Origin: DASPSM01 sp036008465
GTDB lineage: Bacteria > Planctomycetota > Planctomycetia > Planctomycetales > Planctomycetaceae
Direction: 5' to 3'
NCBI GenBank assembly: GCA_036008465.1
Contig: DASYNP010000163.1
Location: forward strand, 7,418-71,417
Length of the DNA: 64,000 nucleotides
In this document: positions 16,830 to 25,847 of the stretch, in pieces
Position numbering within the stretch: the stretch's first letter is position 1
Layout of the letters: each line of letters starts with the position of its first letter
Notes under the pieces: generated by a model
The model's database searches: none
What the model saw: the letters and a program-made list of their open reading frames with translations, nothing else
What the model was told of the DNA's origin: nothing
Program-made: the position numbers and the translations under genes

Positions 16830-17896
16830 GCCCTTAAGTCTCCGGGAAGCGAACGGTCGACCTGGGGCACCGCCTCCAGCAGTCGCTCGATGAGCCGCGC
16901 CGTGGTCCATCCCTCGAGACGGGCCGCGTAATCGAGCAACAGCCGGTGCTGCAACACGCTGGGCGCCACGCGGCGCACGTCGTCAAAGCTCACATTCGGC
17001 CGGCCGGCCACCAGCGCCGATCCGCGGGCTGTCTCTGCGAGGGCAATTGCTGCCCGCGGCGAAGCGCCAAACCGCACGAAGCGACGAACCTCCTCGGGGG
17101 AAGCGTCCGACTTGGGATGGCTGGAATGCACCAGGCGGGCGATGTAATTGGCGACGGCCGACGGCAAATGAATCATGTCCGTCAATTCGAAGAGCCGGTT
17201 GAGCTCCGCGGCCGAGACGGCAACCGACAGCTTCGGGGCGTGCCCGTGCTTGCGCGTCGAAATAATCTCCTCGAGTGTGGCGGAGGAGACCGCTTCCACG
17301 TTGATCTTGAACGTAAAGCGATCGAGCTGGGCTTCAGGGAGCGGATAGGTCCCTTCCAGCTCGATCGGGTTTTGCGTTGCCAGCACAAAGAAGGGTTTCG
17401 GCAGCGCGTGCGATTCCCCCATGACTGTCACGCGATGTTCCTGCATCGCCTCCAACAGGGCAGACTGCGTCTTGGGTGTGGCTCGATTAATTTCGTCGGC
17501 CAGTACCAGGTTCGCGAACACAGGACCGCGGTGGAACACGAGCTTGCGCGTCCCTCCCTGCTCCTCTAAGATCGGCGAGCCGATGATGTCTCCCGGCAAC
17601 AGGTCCGGCGTGAACTGTACGCGGCGAAATTCGAGCCCCAAAAGCGAGGCCAGTGACTTGACCAGCTCGGTCTTGCCTAATCCCGGCAAGCCCTCGAGAA
17701 GAACGTGTCCACGAGCCAGAAGACAAATCACCACCAGTTCCAGCAATTCTCGCTGGCCGAGGATGGAAGTCCCCAGTCCCTCCAGCAGCCGTTGCGCTTG
17801 GGCGTGCGCTTCCTGCACTTCGGCTGGACTAAGCAGACGCGTGGGAGAAGTTGCGGTCGGACGAGGCTCGTCGAGGAGTTGACTCAAATTCGTCAC
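16826..17896 (-). CDS. MoxR family AAA+ ATPase
   Basis: A 356-residue cytosolic AAA+ ATPase of the MoxR family, thought to act as a chaperone for vWA-domain clients. Walker A is GLPGLGKTE at about residues 69-77, Walker B is LVLADEINRA at about 130-139, sensor 1 is LATQNP, and the MoxR-typical EGTYPLPEAQLDRF follows. A C-terminal lid (AAA_lid_2-like, about 250-345) is present. Its gene heads the operon-like run MoxR, exported membrane protein, ABC pair, DUF58, BatA-like and double-vWA genes. A 160-bp gap upstream separates it from the 453-residue coiled-coil protein on the same strand. Confidence 0.96.
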   Translation of the reverse strand: MTNLSQLLDEPRPTATSPTRLLSPAEVQEAHAQAQRLLEGLGTSILGQRELLELVVICLLARGHVLLEGLPGLGKTELVKSLASLLGLEFRRVQFTPDLLPGDIIGSPILEEQGGTRKLVFHRGPVFANLVLADEINRATPKTQSALLEAMQEHRVTVMGESHALPKPFFVLATQNPIELEGTYPLPEAQLDRFTFKINVEAVSSATLEEIISTRKHGHAPKLSVAVSAAELNRLFELTDMIHLPSAVANYIARLVHSSHPKSDASPEEVRRFVRFGASPRAAIALAETARGSALVAGRPNVSFDDVRRVAPSVLQHRLLLDYAARLEGWTTARLIERLLEAVPQVDRSLPGDLRA

Positions 17897-18057
17897 CGAG
17901 TTCCTTGTTGCGCAAATTGATTGCCGGCCGGAAGCGCGTTTCTTGGGTGGTTCGAGTCGCGATCGCCAAATTCAGCAGGAGTGACCGCGACGGTCTGTCC
18001 TTCCGTCGATGGGCGGCCGGTCGCGCGAAGGCGAATCAAACCCTGGCATGCAAATCC

Positions 18058-19419
18058 TCAGTGGTCCGCGCGGTCGGTTGAGCGCGAATCGAAGTAGTTC
18101 CGCACTGCGGCACGATGCCGCGGCGCCAGTGTGCGGTTCCAGGTCTGGCGACCGGTCTCCGCGCCGGCCGCCCGGCCGGCCGCTCGAGGGGCGTCGGCTG
18201 CCGGCTCGACCTCAGGGGCGGACGCGCTTTGTGAAATGATTTCCTTATCGGGCTGGTCGGGGGTCCCCGGCGGCAAAATGACTTCTTTGAACTTTGCGCC
18301 GTTTGCCTCGGCCTCGTCTCCCCAGGTGAGCTTCGTCGCGTCGCCGCCGCGCGTACCGCCGCGTCCTGAACGGTCGTCGGAATCCTCGCTCTCAGAATCG
18401 CCCTCGCCTTCCTTGCCCCGGCACTTCGAGAGCTTTTTCGATTCCTCGTTGAGGAATTTTTTCAGATCGCTGAGCGTCTTTTCGCGCTCTTTGGCGTCCT
18501 TCGGCAGGTTCACGCGCTTGTCTTTCATGAGCTGCTGCAGCTTTTTCTGCAGCTCGGGCGAGGCCTTGCTGAAGCGGCCGTCCTTCGACAACTTGCGCAG
18601 CGATTCGATTGCTTCCTGTTCCAGCTGGTCGCGGCGTTCAGCCGACAGGGACGACTGGCTCTTGTCTGCGTCGGCGGCCAGGCGTTCGAGCGCGTCTTGG
18701 GCTTTCGACGCGGCCATCATCGATTCTTCAGCCCGCACGCGCATCGTTTCCCGCAACGAATCGACGACTTCCCACGACTCGTGGGTGAGGGGCGTGGTCT
18801 TCGTTTCTTCTTTCAGCTTATCGATCGCCTGTTGGAGGTCCTCTGACTCCTTTTGTTCGAGCACTTCGCTCTCGCGAAGCACTTGCAGCGAGTCGGCCAG
18901 GGATTCAGCGGCCTGCGTCCCAACAAAGTTCGTTCGCAGGCTTTCTGTGCGGGCTTCACGCAAAGGGACGCAACAGCAGCCCACGACAAACAGGGCCGGC
19001 AGCCAGAGCCGTCGGGCGGCGCGGACGGGGCGCAACCGTGGCAGACCGCTGCGCCAATTGGGATTCCAGGCTGCCAATCGCTCGGCCCAACCGTTATCTG
19101 CCGTTTCGCGATCCGCCGTCTCGCACAAGGTCATCAGCAGGCCGTTCGCGCCGGTCCTGGAGTCGAGCAGGGCGACCGCCTGTCGCCGTGAAAAATCTCG
19201 CCGCCGGCTGTACCACCAAGCGCCAAACGTCAGCGGAACGGCCAGCGCGGCCAACCACAGCACGCCAGGCCACATCCCAGGACGCGCGAGCTTTACCAGG
19301 AGGACCGAGCTGCCGAAAACCAAGAGAAACACGGCCATCGCGTCCGCGAACGCCGTCAAAAACACGCCAAGCGACAAGCGTCGCCGCTGCCGGGCGATCC
19401 AGGCCTCGAATTGATTCAT
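18058..19419 (-). CDS. Membrane-anchored coiled-coil protein upstream of the MoxR cluster
   Basis: A 453-residue protein with two close membrane helices (about residues 16-42 and 48-69), a third around 137-153, and then a long highly charged helical region (about 160-350) rich in Glu, Lys, Asp and Gln that should form coiled coils. The C-terminal 100 residues are low-complexity (Gly/Asp/Ser, then Ala/Arg-rich). No catalytic motif was found. Its strand and position just ahead of moxR suggest it belongs to the same envelope-related cluster. The start ATG at 19419 gives MNQFEAWIARQRRR, a positively charged leader before the first helix. Confidence 0.8.
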   Translation of the reverse strand: MNQFEAWIARQRRRLSLGVFLTAFADAMAVFLLVFGSSVLLVKLARPGMWPGVLWLAALAVPLTFGAWWYSRRRDFSRRQAVALLDSRTGANGLLMTLCETADRETADNGWAERLAAWNPNWRSGLPRLRPVRAARRLWLPALFVVGCCCVPLREARTESLRTNFVGTQAAESLADSLQVLRESEVLEQKESEDLQQAIDKLKEETKTTPLTHESWEVVDSLRETMRVRAEESMMAASKAQDALERLAADADKSQSSLSAERRDQLEQEAIESLRKLSKDGRFSKASPELQKKLQQLMKDKRVNLPKDAKEREKTLSDLKKFLNEESKKLSKCRGKEGEGDSESEDSDDRSGRGGTRGGDATKLTWGDEAEANGAKFKEVILPPGTPDQPDKEIISQSASAPEVEPAADAPRAAGRAAGAETGRQTWNRTLAPRHRAAVRNYFDSRSTDRADH

Positions 19420-19823
19420 GGGCGACTCCGGCTCAAGCGGCCGATGCCGATCGGGGCAGACCGATCGCGTCGAGTTCGACTTGCAATCCAGCGGCGGTTG
19501 CAGCTTCCCTGAGGTGTAGGCGCAGGTTTTTTGAGAATATCACACTCAACGCCGCTTGGCGCTATCCGGATCAAGGAATCCGCGGTCAATATCTTGACTG
19601 TATTCGGGACGAAAAATGCGATTCGGGGCGGAAAAATGCCCTCTCGATCGGCCGTCCGGATAAAAGAGCCCAAGACTGGGCGCGATGATTGGGGCTCAGT
19701 CTTAGGACGCGGATGTGGCCGCGATTCGTCTAGGCGACGACGCAACTACGGCCTGCAATTCAAGAAACGGCTTTCGCTGCATACCATGGCCGAAGCGTGT
19801 AGCCATCGCAGGACCCGTGTTGA
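19420..19823. other. Intergenic spacer upstream of the ketosynthase gene, no convincing gene
   Basis: About 400 bp between divergently oriented genes. Short frames on both strands show no recognisable protein pattern. One weak sigma-70-like candidate reads TTGACT, 17 bases, TGCGAT (about 19593-19621) facing the ketosynthase gene, but the second box is poor and it is not claimed as a promoter. Confidence 0.55.
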
Positions 19824-21083
19824 ATGAATGAATCGTGCCGAAAGGTGGTGGTGACCGGAATGGGGGCGGTGACCCCTTTCGGTGTCGGCGTCGCGCCTCT
19901 CTGGAACGGGGTCAGTAGCGGGCGCAGCGGCATCGATTGGATCAGATCGCTGGGCGATCTCGATCCGGAACACTATCCCGTGCGCTACGCAGGCGAAGTC
20001 AGAGACTTCGACGTCGATAAGCTGTTGGCCAAACACTGCGAAGTCCGCCTCGAGAAAAGCGTGCAGATGGCACTGGTGGCCGCGCAACAGGCGCTGGCCC
20101 AGGCCCGACTGCTCGACGACTCCGCTTCGATCAGGTCAGACGCGAACCCGGTTGCCGTGCTTGCCGGGAGCGGGCATGGACCCTGTCACGAGTTGGAAGT
20201 GCCGTATGAAGCCTACTTCACCCGCGGCCCGAGAGCCGTCCGGCCGACCACGATTCCCAAGGCCATGTTTAACTCGCTGTCGAGCCAGCTCTCGATCCAC
20301 TTCGGCCTGACGGGTGCCAACCATGTGATTGCTTCGGCCTGCACGTCCGGGACGGCAGCCATCGGGCTGGGGACGCTCTTCATCCGCCAGCGTTTGGCCG
20401 ACATTGTTTTGTGCGGGGGAGCCGACGCCCCTTTGACGCCGTTTACGTTCACGTGCTGGACCAACATGCGAGTCCTGGCTCGCCACAGCGAACCCCAGAG
20501 GGCATCGCGGCCGTTCGATGCCAAGCGGAATGGGCTAGTCGTCGGCGAGGGAGCGGCGATGGTCGTGCTGGAATCGCAAGAGAGTGCCGAACGCCGGGGC
20601 GTCATGCCGCTCGCCCGTGTGCTTGGCTACGGCACATCGAGCGACGCACACCATATCACGTCACCGACCGTGGCGGGGCAGGTTGCCGCAATGCGAAACT
20701 GCCTCGCCGACGCGCGAATCAAGCCGGAGCAGGTCGACTACATCAATTTGCATGGGACGGCTACGAAGGCCAACGACGAGACTGAGGCCACGGCAGTTGC
20801 CGAGGTCTTCGGCCGGCGAGGGAACGACATGCCGTCGAGCTCTACGAAGTCGATGCTGGGCCATTCCCTGGGCGCGAGCGGTGCGATTGAGTTCGCGATC
20901 TGTGTCGAGGCGATGCGGCAGGGATTCGTCCCGCCGACGATCAACTGCGATGAGCCCGATCCAGATATCGGCTTGGACTATGTTCCGCTCACGGGCCGCA
21001 AACATCTTGTGCGGATCGCGATGTCCAATTCGTTTGCCTTCGGCGGCAACAACGCCTGCATTCTTTTGGGAAAAGACGAATGA
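19824..21083 (+). CDS. Beta-ketoacyl-ACP synthase (FabF/KAS II-like)
   Basis: A 419-residue condensing enzyme that extends acyl chains with malonyl-ACP in the cytosol. The Cys-His-His triad is visible: C173 in IASACTSGTA, H310 in NLHGTATKANDETEA and H347 in KSMLGHSLGASG. Length fits FabF. Start ATG at 19824. The last four bases overlap the start of the acyl carrier protein gene (ATGA), so the two are translationally coupled. Because it is paired with its own ACP and a FabZ-like gene lies about 6 kb away, it may serve a specialised lipid or polyketide-like product rather than bulk fatty-acid synthesis; that is inference. Confidence 0.94.
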   Translation: MNESCRKVVVTGMGAVTPFGVGVAPLWNGVSSGRSGIDWIRSLGDLDPEHYPVRYAGEVRDFDVDKLLAKHCEVRLEKSVQMALVAAQQALAQARLLDDSASIRSDANPVAVLAGSGHGPCHELEVPYEAYFTRGPRAVRPTTIPKAMFNSLSSQLSIHFGLTGANHVIASACTSGTAAIGLGTLFIRQRLADIVLCGGADAPLTPFTFTCWTNMRVLARHSEPQRASRPFDAKRNGLVVGEGAAMVVLESQESAERRGVMPLARVLGYGTSSDAHHITSPTVAGQVAAMRNCLADARIKPEQVDYINLHGTATKANDETEATAVAEVFGRRGNDMPSSSTKSMLGHSLGASGAIEFAICVEAMRQGFVPPTINCDEPDPDIGLDYVPLTGRKHLVRIAMSNSFAFGGNNACILLGKDE

Positions 21084-21349
21084 CGACCGAGAGCCGCGCT
21101 CAGATCGTCGAACAGCTGAAACCCGTCCTGTCGCGAGTTTCCAACGGGCGGGCGAAGGTGAGTCACCTGTCCGAAGATGCGCGGATCATCGAGGACATCG
21201 GCCTCGCGTCGCTCGACTTGCTGGAATTGCGGTTCGAGCTCGAAACGGCCTGGAATACGAGGATCACCGACGAGGAAGCGATCTCACTGAAAACGATTCG
21301 CGACGTCGTCGACGTCGTACTCAAAAAATCGAAGAAAAACAGCCCCTAA
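21080..21349 (+). CDS. Acyl carrier protein
   Basis: An 89-residue ACP. The phosphopantetheine attachment region reads IGLASLDLLEL, with the serine in the position of the usual DSL motif but with alanine in place of the preceding aspartate. The protein is acidic and helical, as expected. It starts at the ATG overlapping the ketosynthase stop. It should carry acyl intermediates for the adjacent enzyme. The A-S-L variant of D-S-L is not unusual for dedicated ACPs, though a dedicated phosphopantetheinyl transferase might be needed. It is followed after about 150 bp by a tRNA gene. Confidence 0.9.
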   Translation: MTTESRAQIVEQLKPVLSRVSNGRAKVSHLSEDARIIEDIGLASLDLLELRFELETAWNTRITDEEAISLKTIRDVVDVVLKKSKKNSP

Positions 21350-21498
21350 GTTCTCAGGCAAGACAGCTTGCAAATCGGCTCATTGGTCCTAATACTTTCG
21401 GAGCGCGCGTGGAGGCCAGCCGAGCGTCCGGCCATCGGTCTCACGGCGGAACTCGGTCCCGTTTTCAGCGGCCGACACGGAGCAAAAGACGCACATTC

Positions 21499-21572
21499 GG
21501 CGGAGTAGCTCAGTTGGTTAGAGCAGCGGATCCATAATCCGCGTGTCGGGGGTTCAAGTCCCTCCTCCGCTA
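21499..21572 (+). tRNA. tRNA-Met(CAT) with C33
   Basis: The 74-base gene folds into a standard cloverleaf: acceptor GGCGGAG/CTCCGCT (G1-T72 wobble), D stem GCTC/GAGC with loop AGTTGGTTA, anticodon stem GCGGA/TCCGC, T stem GGGGG/CCCTC with loop TTCAAGT, and discriminator A73. The anticodon loop is TCCATAA, giving anticodon CAT and a C at position 33 where tRNAs almost always have U. The 3' CCA is not encoded. CAT could also be an Ile-decoding or initiator tRNA; the lack of three G-C pairs at the base of the anticodon stem argues against initiator. Confidence 0.93.
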
Positions 21573-21611
21573 CTTTGATGACACACGCAGACTCAGTCTG
21601 CTTGCCAAATC

Positions 21612-22385
21612 TTAGCCCAGAAACGGCCATCGCCCTCCCGCAGACAGGTATCGCCGCATCCGGTCGCATTCCGCCTTGACGCCGTCGGTCAGCGGCTCCC
21701 TGTGTCCGGGGCACAACACTTGGATGTCTAGCGACAGGCAGCGATCCATCGACCGTCGCGCCTCCGGCACGTTCAAGGTCACGGGGCGCGCCATGAACCG
21801 CACCTGGCCACCAATGACCGCCAGCGCATCGCCGGCGAAGAGAACGCGCTCCGGCCCGTAGTAAAAGCTGACGTGGCCGGGTGTATGTCCAGGCGTCTCA
21901 ACGACCTCGAATCCGCCCGCGACAATCTGGCCGTCTTTGAGGTATTCAGCCGCCCCGACCGCCTCCGGAACCGCTTCACCCAGCAAGCCGATCAACAGCA
22001 CTCCCACTCCCCATTCCGGGACGCGTTTGGCAATCCATCCCCGGAGCCCACCCCGGGCGGCCGCCCGCGACAGCCACGGCTGGTCATCAGCGTGGTAGTA
22101 GACGGGACAATCTGATCGCCTCTGAATGGCCCGCGCGCCCGCGGCGTGATCGTTGTGCCAGTGAGTCAGCAAAACGGCCTTAACTGACTTTTCCGGCTGT
22201 CCCATCGCACCGAGCAGCGCCTGGACGTCCGCACCAGTCGAGTCCATGCCCGCATCGACGAGCACGACTCCGTCTTGCGTCGCCACGGCGTAGGAACACG
22301 TCAGATACGACGGCCGACGAACGCACCAAACGGAATTAGTGACCTGAAAGATCTGGCGCGCGAACACCCCCTTCTCCCCTTTCAT
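21612..22385 (-). CDS. Metallo-beta-lactamase fold hydrolase
   Basis: A 257-residue soluble MBL-fold protein. The metal-binding signature THWHNDH is at about residues 97-103, and the downstream ligands appear in ETPGHTPGH and FAGDALAV. The family includes glyoxalase II-like, lactonase-like and other hydrolases, so the substrate cannot be called. I use ATG at 22385 (MKGEKGVFARQIFQ); the open frame runs 94 residues further upstream into the exporter permease gene, and that part has no sensible sequence. It lies 56 bp downstream of the permease gene on the same strand and may be its operon partner. Confidence 0.88.
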   Translation of the reverse strand: MKGEKGVFARQIFQVTNSVWCVRRPSYLTCSYAVATQDGVVLVDAGMDSTGADVQALLGAMGQPEKSVKAVLLTHWHNDHAAGARAIQRRSDCPVYYHADDQPWLSRAAARGGLRGWIAKRVPEWGVGVLLIGLLGEAVPEAVGAAEYLKDGQIVAGGFEVVETPGHTPGHVSFYYGPERVLFAGDALAVIGGQVRFMARPVTLNVPEARRSMDRCLSLDIQVLCPGHREPLTDGVKAECDRMRRYLSAGGRWPFLG

Positions 22386-22441
22386 GCGCCGCAATCTTGG
22401 CACGATCGCCAAGACTGTTGCAAAGTCGAGCAGCAAGCAGA

Positions 22442-23680
22442 CTACTCGTACCGCAGCGATTCGATCGGATCCAACTGGCTCGCGCGGCGGGCCGGGTAGA
22501 AGCCGAAGAAGATGCCGACGGCTGCGGCGAAGAGGAACGCGAGCAGGGCCGCCACGAATGAGACCTGGTGCGTCCACTTCTGGCCGGCCGAGATGGCGTT
22601 GATGACCGAGACGATGCCGATCGAGGCGCCCACGCCGAGCAAGAAGCCAATCAGCCCGCCCACACACGAGAGGATCATCGCTTCGACCAGAAACTGGCGC
22701 AGAATGTCGCCCGGCGTTGCTCCGACTGCCATGCGAATGCCGATCTCGCGGGTGCGCTCGGTCACCGAGACCAGCATGATATTCATAATGCCGACGCCGC
22801 CCACCACAAGCGAAATCCCGGCGATGCTGGCCAGCATCAGAGTCAGTGTCCCGGTCACGATGCCGAAGATGTTGGCAATCTCGGTGGTGTTTTCGACTTC
22901 GAAGTCGCTTTGCTGGCCCGGCTGGATGCGGTGACGCTCGGTGAGCAGCTCCTCGATTTCGTGTTGAGCCTGCGTCATCAGCGAAGTCGCGCGGGCTGAA
23001 GCGAGAATCGCGCTCACGTTGTCGAATTCGGAGCCTTCCAGCCGCTTGCGGACAGTCGTGACTGGGATGAGAACGATGCTGTCCTGGTCGTCCCCGACCA
23101 TGTTGGCCCCCTTTGGGGCCAGCACCCCGATCACGCGGAACGGAATGTTCTTGATGCGCACCATCTGGCCGAGCGGATCGCTGGTCTGGAAGAGCTTGCC
23201 AATCAGTGTGTGACCGATCACGCAGACTTTGTTTGCGCTGTGGACATCGCGGTCAGCGAAGAACTCACCCTTTTCCATGGGCCAGTTACGAACGATCAAA
23301 TAATCGCTGTTGACCCCATGGATCTGCTTTGGGCTGTAGTTCGCGCTGCCGAAGATGACCTGCGCGGTCGTCCCGATGAGGGGCGACGAAGCGAGGATCG
23401 ACGGGCAATCCTGTGCGATCGCATCCGAGTCGCGGCCCGTGAGGGTGACTTGGGCCTGCATCACTCCGCTTCGACGCCGAACCGCGGGCTGGACAATGAT
23501 GACATTGGTCCCCAGTGAGGCGAATTGACTCTGGACCAACTGGCTGGCGCTTTGACCCACCGAAACCATCGTCGTAACGGCCGCAATGCCGATCACGACG
23601 CCCAGCACGGTTAATCCGGCCCGCATCTTGTTTTTGGCAAGCGCGCGGACGGCGATACGAACGGTGACAGGGGAAATCAT
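22442..23680 (-). CDS. MacB-type ABC transporter permease (FtsX fold)
   Basis: A 412-residue permease with the MacB organisation: one N-terminal helix (about residues 20-42, LTVLGVVIGIAAVTTMVSV), a periplasmic MacB_PCD domain (about 50-250) and three C-terminal FtsX helices around 285-310, 335-360 and 370-395. The motif SVTERTREIGIRMAVGA is typical of the family. It works with the HlyD-type adaptor (23697-24998) and the ABC ATPase at 25017-25787. Start at ATG 23680 (MISPVTVRIAVRAL) puts it 16 bp after the adaptor stop. The separate ATPase is unusual only in its opposite orientation. Confidence 0.93.
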   Translation of the reverse strand: MISPVTVRIAVRALAKNKMRAGLTVLGVVIGIAAVTTMVSVGQSASQLVQSQFASLGTNVIIVQPAVRRRSGVMQAQVTLTGRDSDAIAQDCPSILASSPLIGTTAQVIFGSANYSPKQIHGVNSDYLIVRNWPMEKGEFFADRDVHSANKVCVIGHTLIGKLFQTSDPLGQMVRIKNIPFRVIGVLAPKGANMVGDDQDSIVLIPVTTVRKRLEGSEFDNVSAILASARATSLMTQAQHEIEELLTERHRIQPGQQSDFEVENTTEIANIFGIVTGTLTLMLASIAGISLVVGGVGIMNIMLVSVTERTREIGIRMAVGATPGDILRQFLVEAMILSCVGGLIGFLLGVGASIGIVSVINAISAGQKWTHQVSFVAALLAFLFAAAVGIFFGFYPARRASQLDPIESLRYE

Positions 23681-23696
23681 GGCGGTGAGGTTAGAC

Positions 23697-24998
23697 CTAC
23701 CAGGCGGAGCTAGTGGCGGGGGGCTGGATGCCAATCACGAGTACGTCGCCGCTTTTGACGGCTCCCGGCTGGACTTCGGTGTATTGTCCGTCGGTCAATC
23801 CGGTCTTCACCTCGATGGCCCGCAGCCGGTCGCCTTCCCCGTCGGCCACCCAGACGTGGTGTTTTGACCGCTCCTTGCGAAGTCGTGCTTTTTCAGCGAT
23901 CGAGAGCGATTGCAACGAGGTGCCCTCGCTATTGTCAGAGTCGGTTTTGCTCTGCTCCCTCCCCTCTAGGATGGCAACGTCTTCCGGACGCACCTGCGTG
24001 GTCGCGGGGTAAAATCGGAGTGCCGAACTCGGAACTTTGATGACGTTATTCCGCTCGTTGACCTGAAACGAAAGGCTGGCAGTCATGCCAGGAAGCAGTT
24101 CGAGGTCCGGATTCGAAGTCGAAACCACGACAGGGTACGTGACCACGTTCTGGGTTGTCGTCGAGCTGAGCCGAATTTCCAGAATGGTTCCCTTGAACAT
24201 CTTGTCGGGGTAAGCGTCGACCGTAAACGTGACGGGATATTTCTTCTTTTGGGCGTCTTTGATCAGTCCGATGTCAGCCTCGTCGACTGACGCGTGGACG
24301 TGAATTTCCTTCCGGATGTCGGGAGCCACGATGAACAGCTCGGGCGTCTGGAATTGGGCCGCCACGGTCTGACCCGGCTCAATTTTGCGATTGATCACAA
24401 TACCGTCGACCGGAGAGCGAATCTCGGTGTAGTTGAGGTTGGCCAGCGAAGTTTCGAGCGAGGCTCGGGCCTGGTCGACGGTGGCTTGGGCCACTTTGAG
24501 CTGGGCCTCGAGCGTCATGCGGGCGTACTTGAACTTGTCAAAATCGGCCTGGCTGATGTACGACCCACCCCGAGTCCGCAGCGCGACGGCTCGTTTTTCG
24601 TCTTCGATCGCCTGCTGCAACTGGGCCTGCACGCGAAAGATATCCGATTCCTGGATCGCCAGGGTCGCCCGATCGTGGGCCACGGCCGCCTTGCAAATCA
24701 GCGGATCGATCTTGGCGAGCAGATCCCCTTTCTTGACCTCTTGATTAAACTCGCAATAGAGTTCCTGGATTGGTCCAGAGACGAAAGAGCCGACCGTGAC
24801 TTCGATCTTCGGTTTGACAGTCCCCGTGGAGTTGACCACGGCGACAATATTTCCCTGCTCGACCGTCGCCGTCCGCCAGACGGGACGATTGCGCTTGGCC
24901 CAGTACTTCGCCGCGGGACGGTAACCCACGGCCCCCAAAGCGACCAGCACGCCAAACAGGATCGACAATCGGAGGAGCATCTTCATGCGAAAGAACAT
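23697..24998 (-). CDS. HlyD/MacA-type periplasmic adaptor
   Basis: A 433-residue adaptor (membrane fusion protein) that would bridge the inner-membrane exporter and an outer envelope channel. An uncleaved N-terminal anchor (residues about 7-26) leads to a lipoyl-like half (TGTVKPKIEVTVGSFVSGPI), a coiled-coil hairpin around residues 105-190, the second lipoyl half (TEIRSPVDGIVINRKIEPGQ) and beta-barrel domains to about 320. The last 100 residues include an unusual Ser/Asp/Glu-rich stretch. The start at 24998 is only 18 bp from the GTG of the divergent ATPase, so promoters must overlap coding sequence. The permease follows 16 bp downstream. Confidence 0.92.
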   Translation of the reverse strand: MFFRMKMLLRLSILFGVLVALGAVGYRPAAKYWAKRNRPVWRTATVEQGNIVAVVNSTGTVKPKIEVTVGSFVSGPIQELYCEFNQEVKKGDLLAKIDPLICKAAVAHDRATLAIQESDIFRVQAQLQQAIEDEKRAVALRTRGGSYISQADFDKFKYARMTLEAQLKVAQATVDQARASLETSLANLNYTEIRSPVDGIVINRKIEPGQTVAAQFQTPELFIVAPDIRKEIHVHASVDEADIGLIKDAQKKKYPVTFTVDAYPDKMFKGTILEIRLSSTTTQNVVTYPVVVSTSNPDLELLPGMTASLSFQVNERNNVIKVPSSALRFYPATTQVRPEDVAILEGREQSKTDSDNSEGTSLQSLSIAEKARLRKERSKHHVWVADGEGDRLRAIEVKTGLTDGQYTEVQPGAVKSGDVLVIGIQPPATSSAW

Positions 24999-25016
24999 TC
25001 TTTTGGAAAGCGGAAC

Positions 25017-25787
25017 GTGGCCCTAATCGAAATCCGCGATGTTTCGCGAGTGTATGATCTCGGCGAGGTCAAAGTCGAGGCCCTTATCCGAGCCTCGCTT
25101 TCGATCGAAAAAGGCGAGTACGTGGCCCTGATCGGCCCCTCGGGGTCCGGCAAGAGCACGTTGATGAACACGCTGGGCTGCTTGGACCGACCCACCAGCG
25201 GTAGTTACCGCCTGGCGGGCGAAGAGGTTGCAACAATGTCGCGCGAACAGCGCGCCCATATCCGCAACCGGCGCATCGGCTTCGTATTTCAGAACTTCAA
25301 CCTGCTGGCGCGCACCTCCGCATTGGAAAACGTCGAACTGCCGTTGTTGTACTCCAAGCACATTTCCGCGTCCGAGCGCCACCGCCGGGCAATTGAAAAA
25401 CTGGAGATGGTTGGACTCGCCAATCGAATGGATCATCATCCGAATCAGCTTTCCGGCGGGCAGCAGCAGAGGGTGGCCATCGCTCGCGCCCTGGTGAACG
25501 AACCAGACATCCTGCTGGGAGACGAACCGACCGGCAACCTCGACTCCAAGACCAGTCGCGAAGTGATCGCCCTGTTCCGCGAGCTGAATGACAGGTCCGG
25601 CATCACAATCATTCTGGTGACTCACAACCAACAGATTGCCCGCGACGCCAAGCGGACGGTCGTCATGCGCGATGGGGGAATTGTCTGCGACACGACCGAC
25701 TTCCGCCTGGCGGCGCACGCGTTGCGGGAAGACTTGGACGAAGAACTGGAAGCGTCTTCCGGACACGCCACGTCGTTCCACGGATAG
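25017..25787 (+). CDS. MacB/LolD-type ABC transporter ATP-binding protein
   Basis: A 256-residue ATPase with Walker A GPSGSGKST, signature LSGGQQQRVAIARAL, Walker B ILLGDEPTGNLD, and an H-loop TH following ITIILV. It belongs to the MacB/LolD-type exporters and should power the adaptor and permease on the opposite strand. I use GTG at 25017 preceded by GGAAAG; the frame is open far upstream but that section is antisense to the adaptor. The first residues VALIEIRDVSRVYDLG fit typical family starts. The tail after about 228 is a short extra extension. Confidence 0.93.
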   Translation: MALIEIRDVSRVYDLGEVKVEALIRASLSIEKGEYVALIGPSGSGKSTLMNTLGCLDRPTSGSYRLAGEEVATMSREQRAHIRNRRIGFVFQNFNLLARTSALENVELPLLYSKHISASERHRRAIEKLEMVGLANRMDHHPNQLSGGQQQRVAIARALVNEPDILLGDEPTGNLDSKTSREVIALFRELNDRSGITIILVTHNQQIARDAKRTVVMRDGGIVCDTTDFRLAAHALREDLDEELEASSGHATSFHG

Positions 25788-25847
25788 TCACGCAGACGAC
25801 CGATCACTCTGCGATCCCAATCGGTTCCGCCTGCCGCTTTCGCCTCC

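Noticed and set aside
19416..19745. 109-residue minus-strand frame upstream of the coiled-coil gene
   Set aside because: Pro/Arg/Ser-rich composition and no recognisable domain or ribosome-binding site; treated as spacer.
22386..22667. N-terminal extension of the MBL hydrolase frame
   Set aside because: It overlaps the permease gene and is Arg-rich without a domain; ATG at 22385 fits an MBL protein start.
24294..25016. Upstream extension of the exporter ATPase frame
   Set aside because: It lies antisense to the adaptor gene and lacks an ABC-like sequence; the GTG at 25017 fits the family start.
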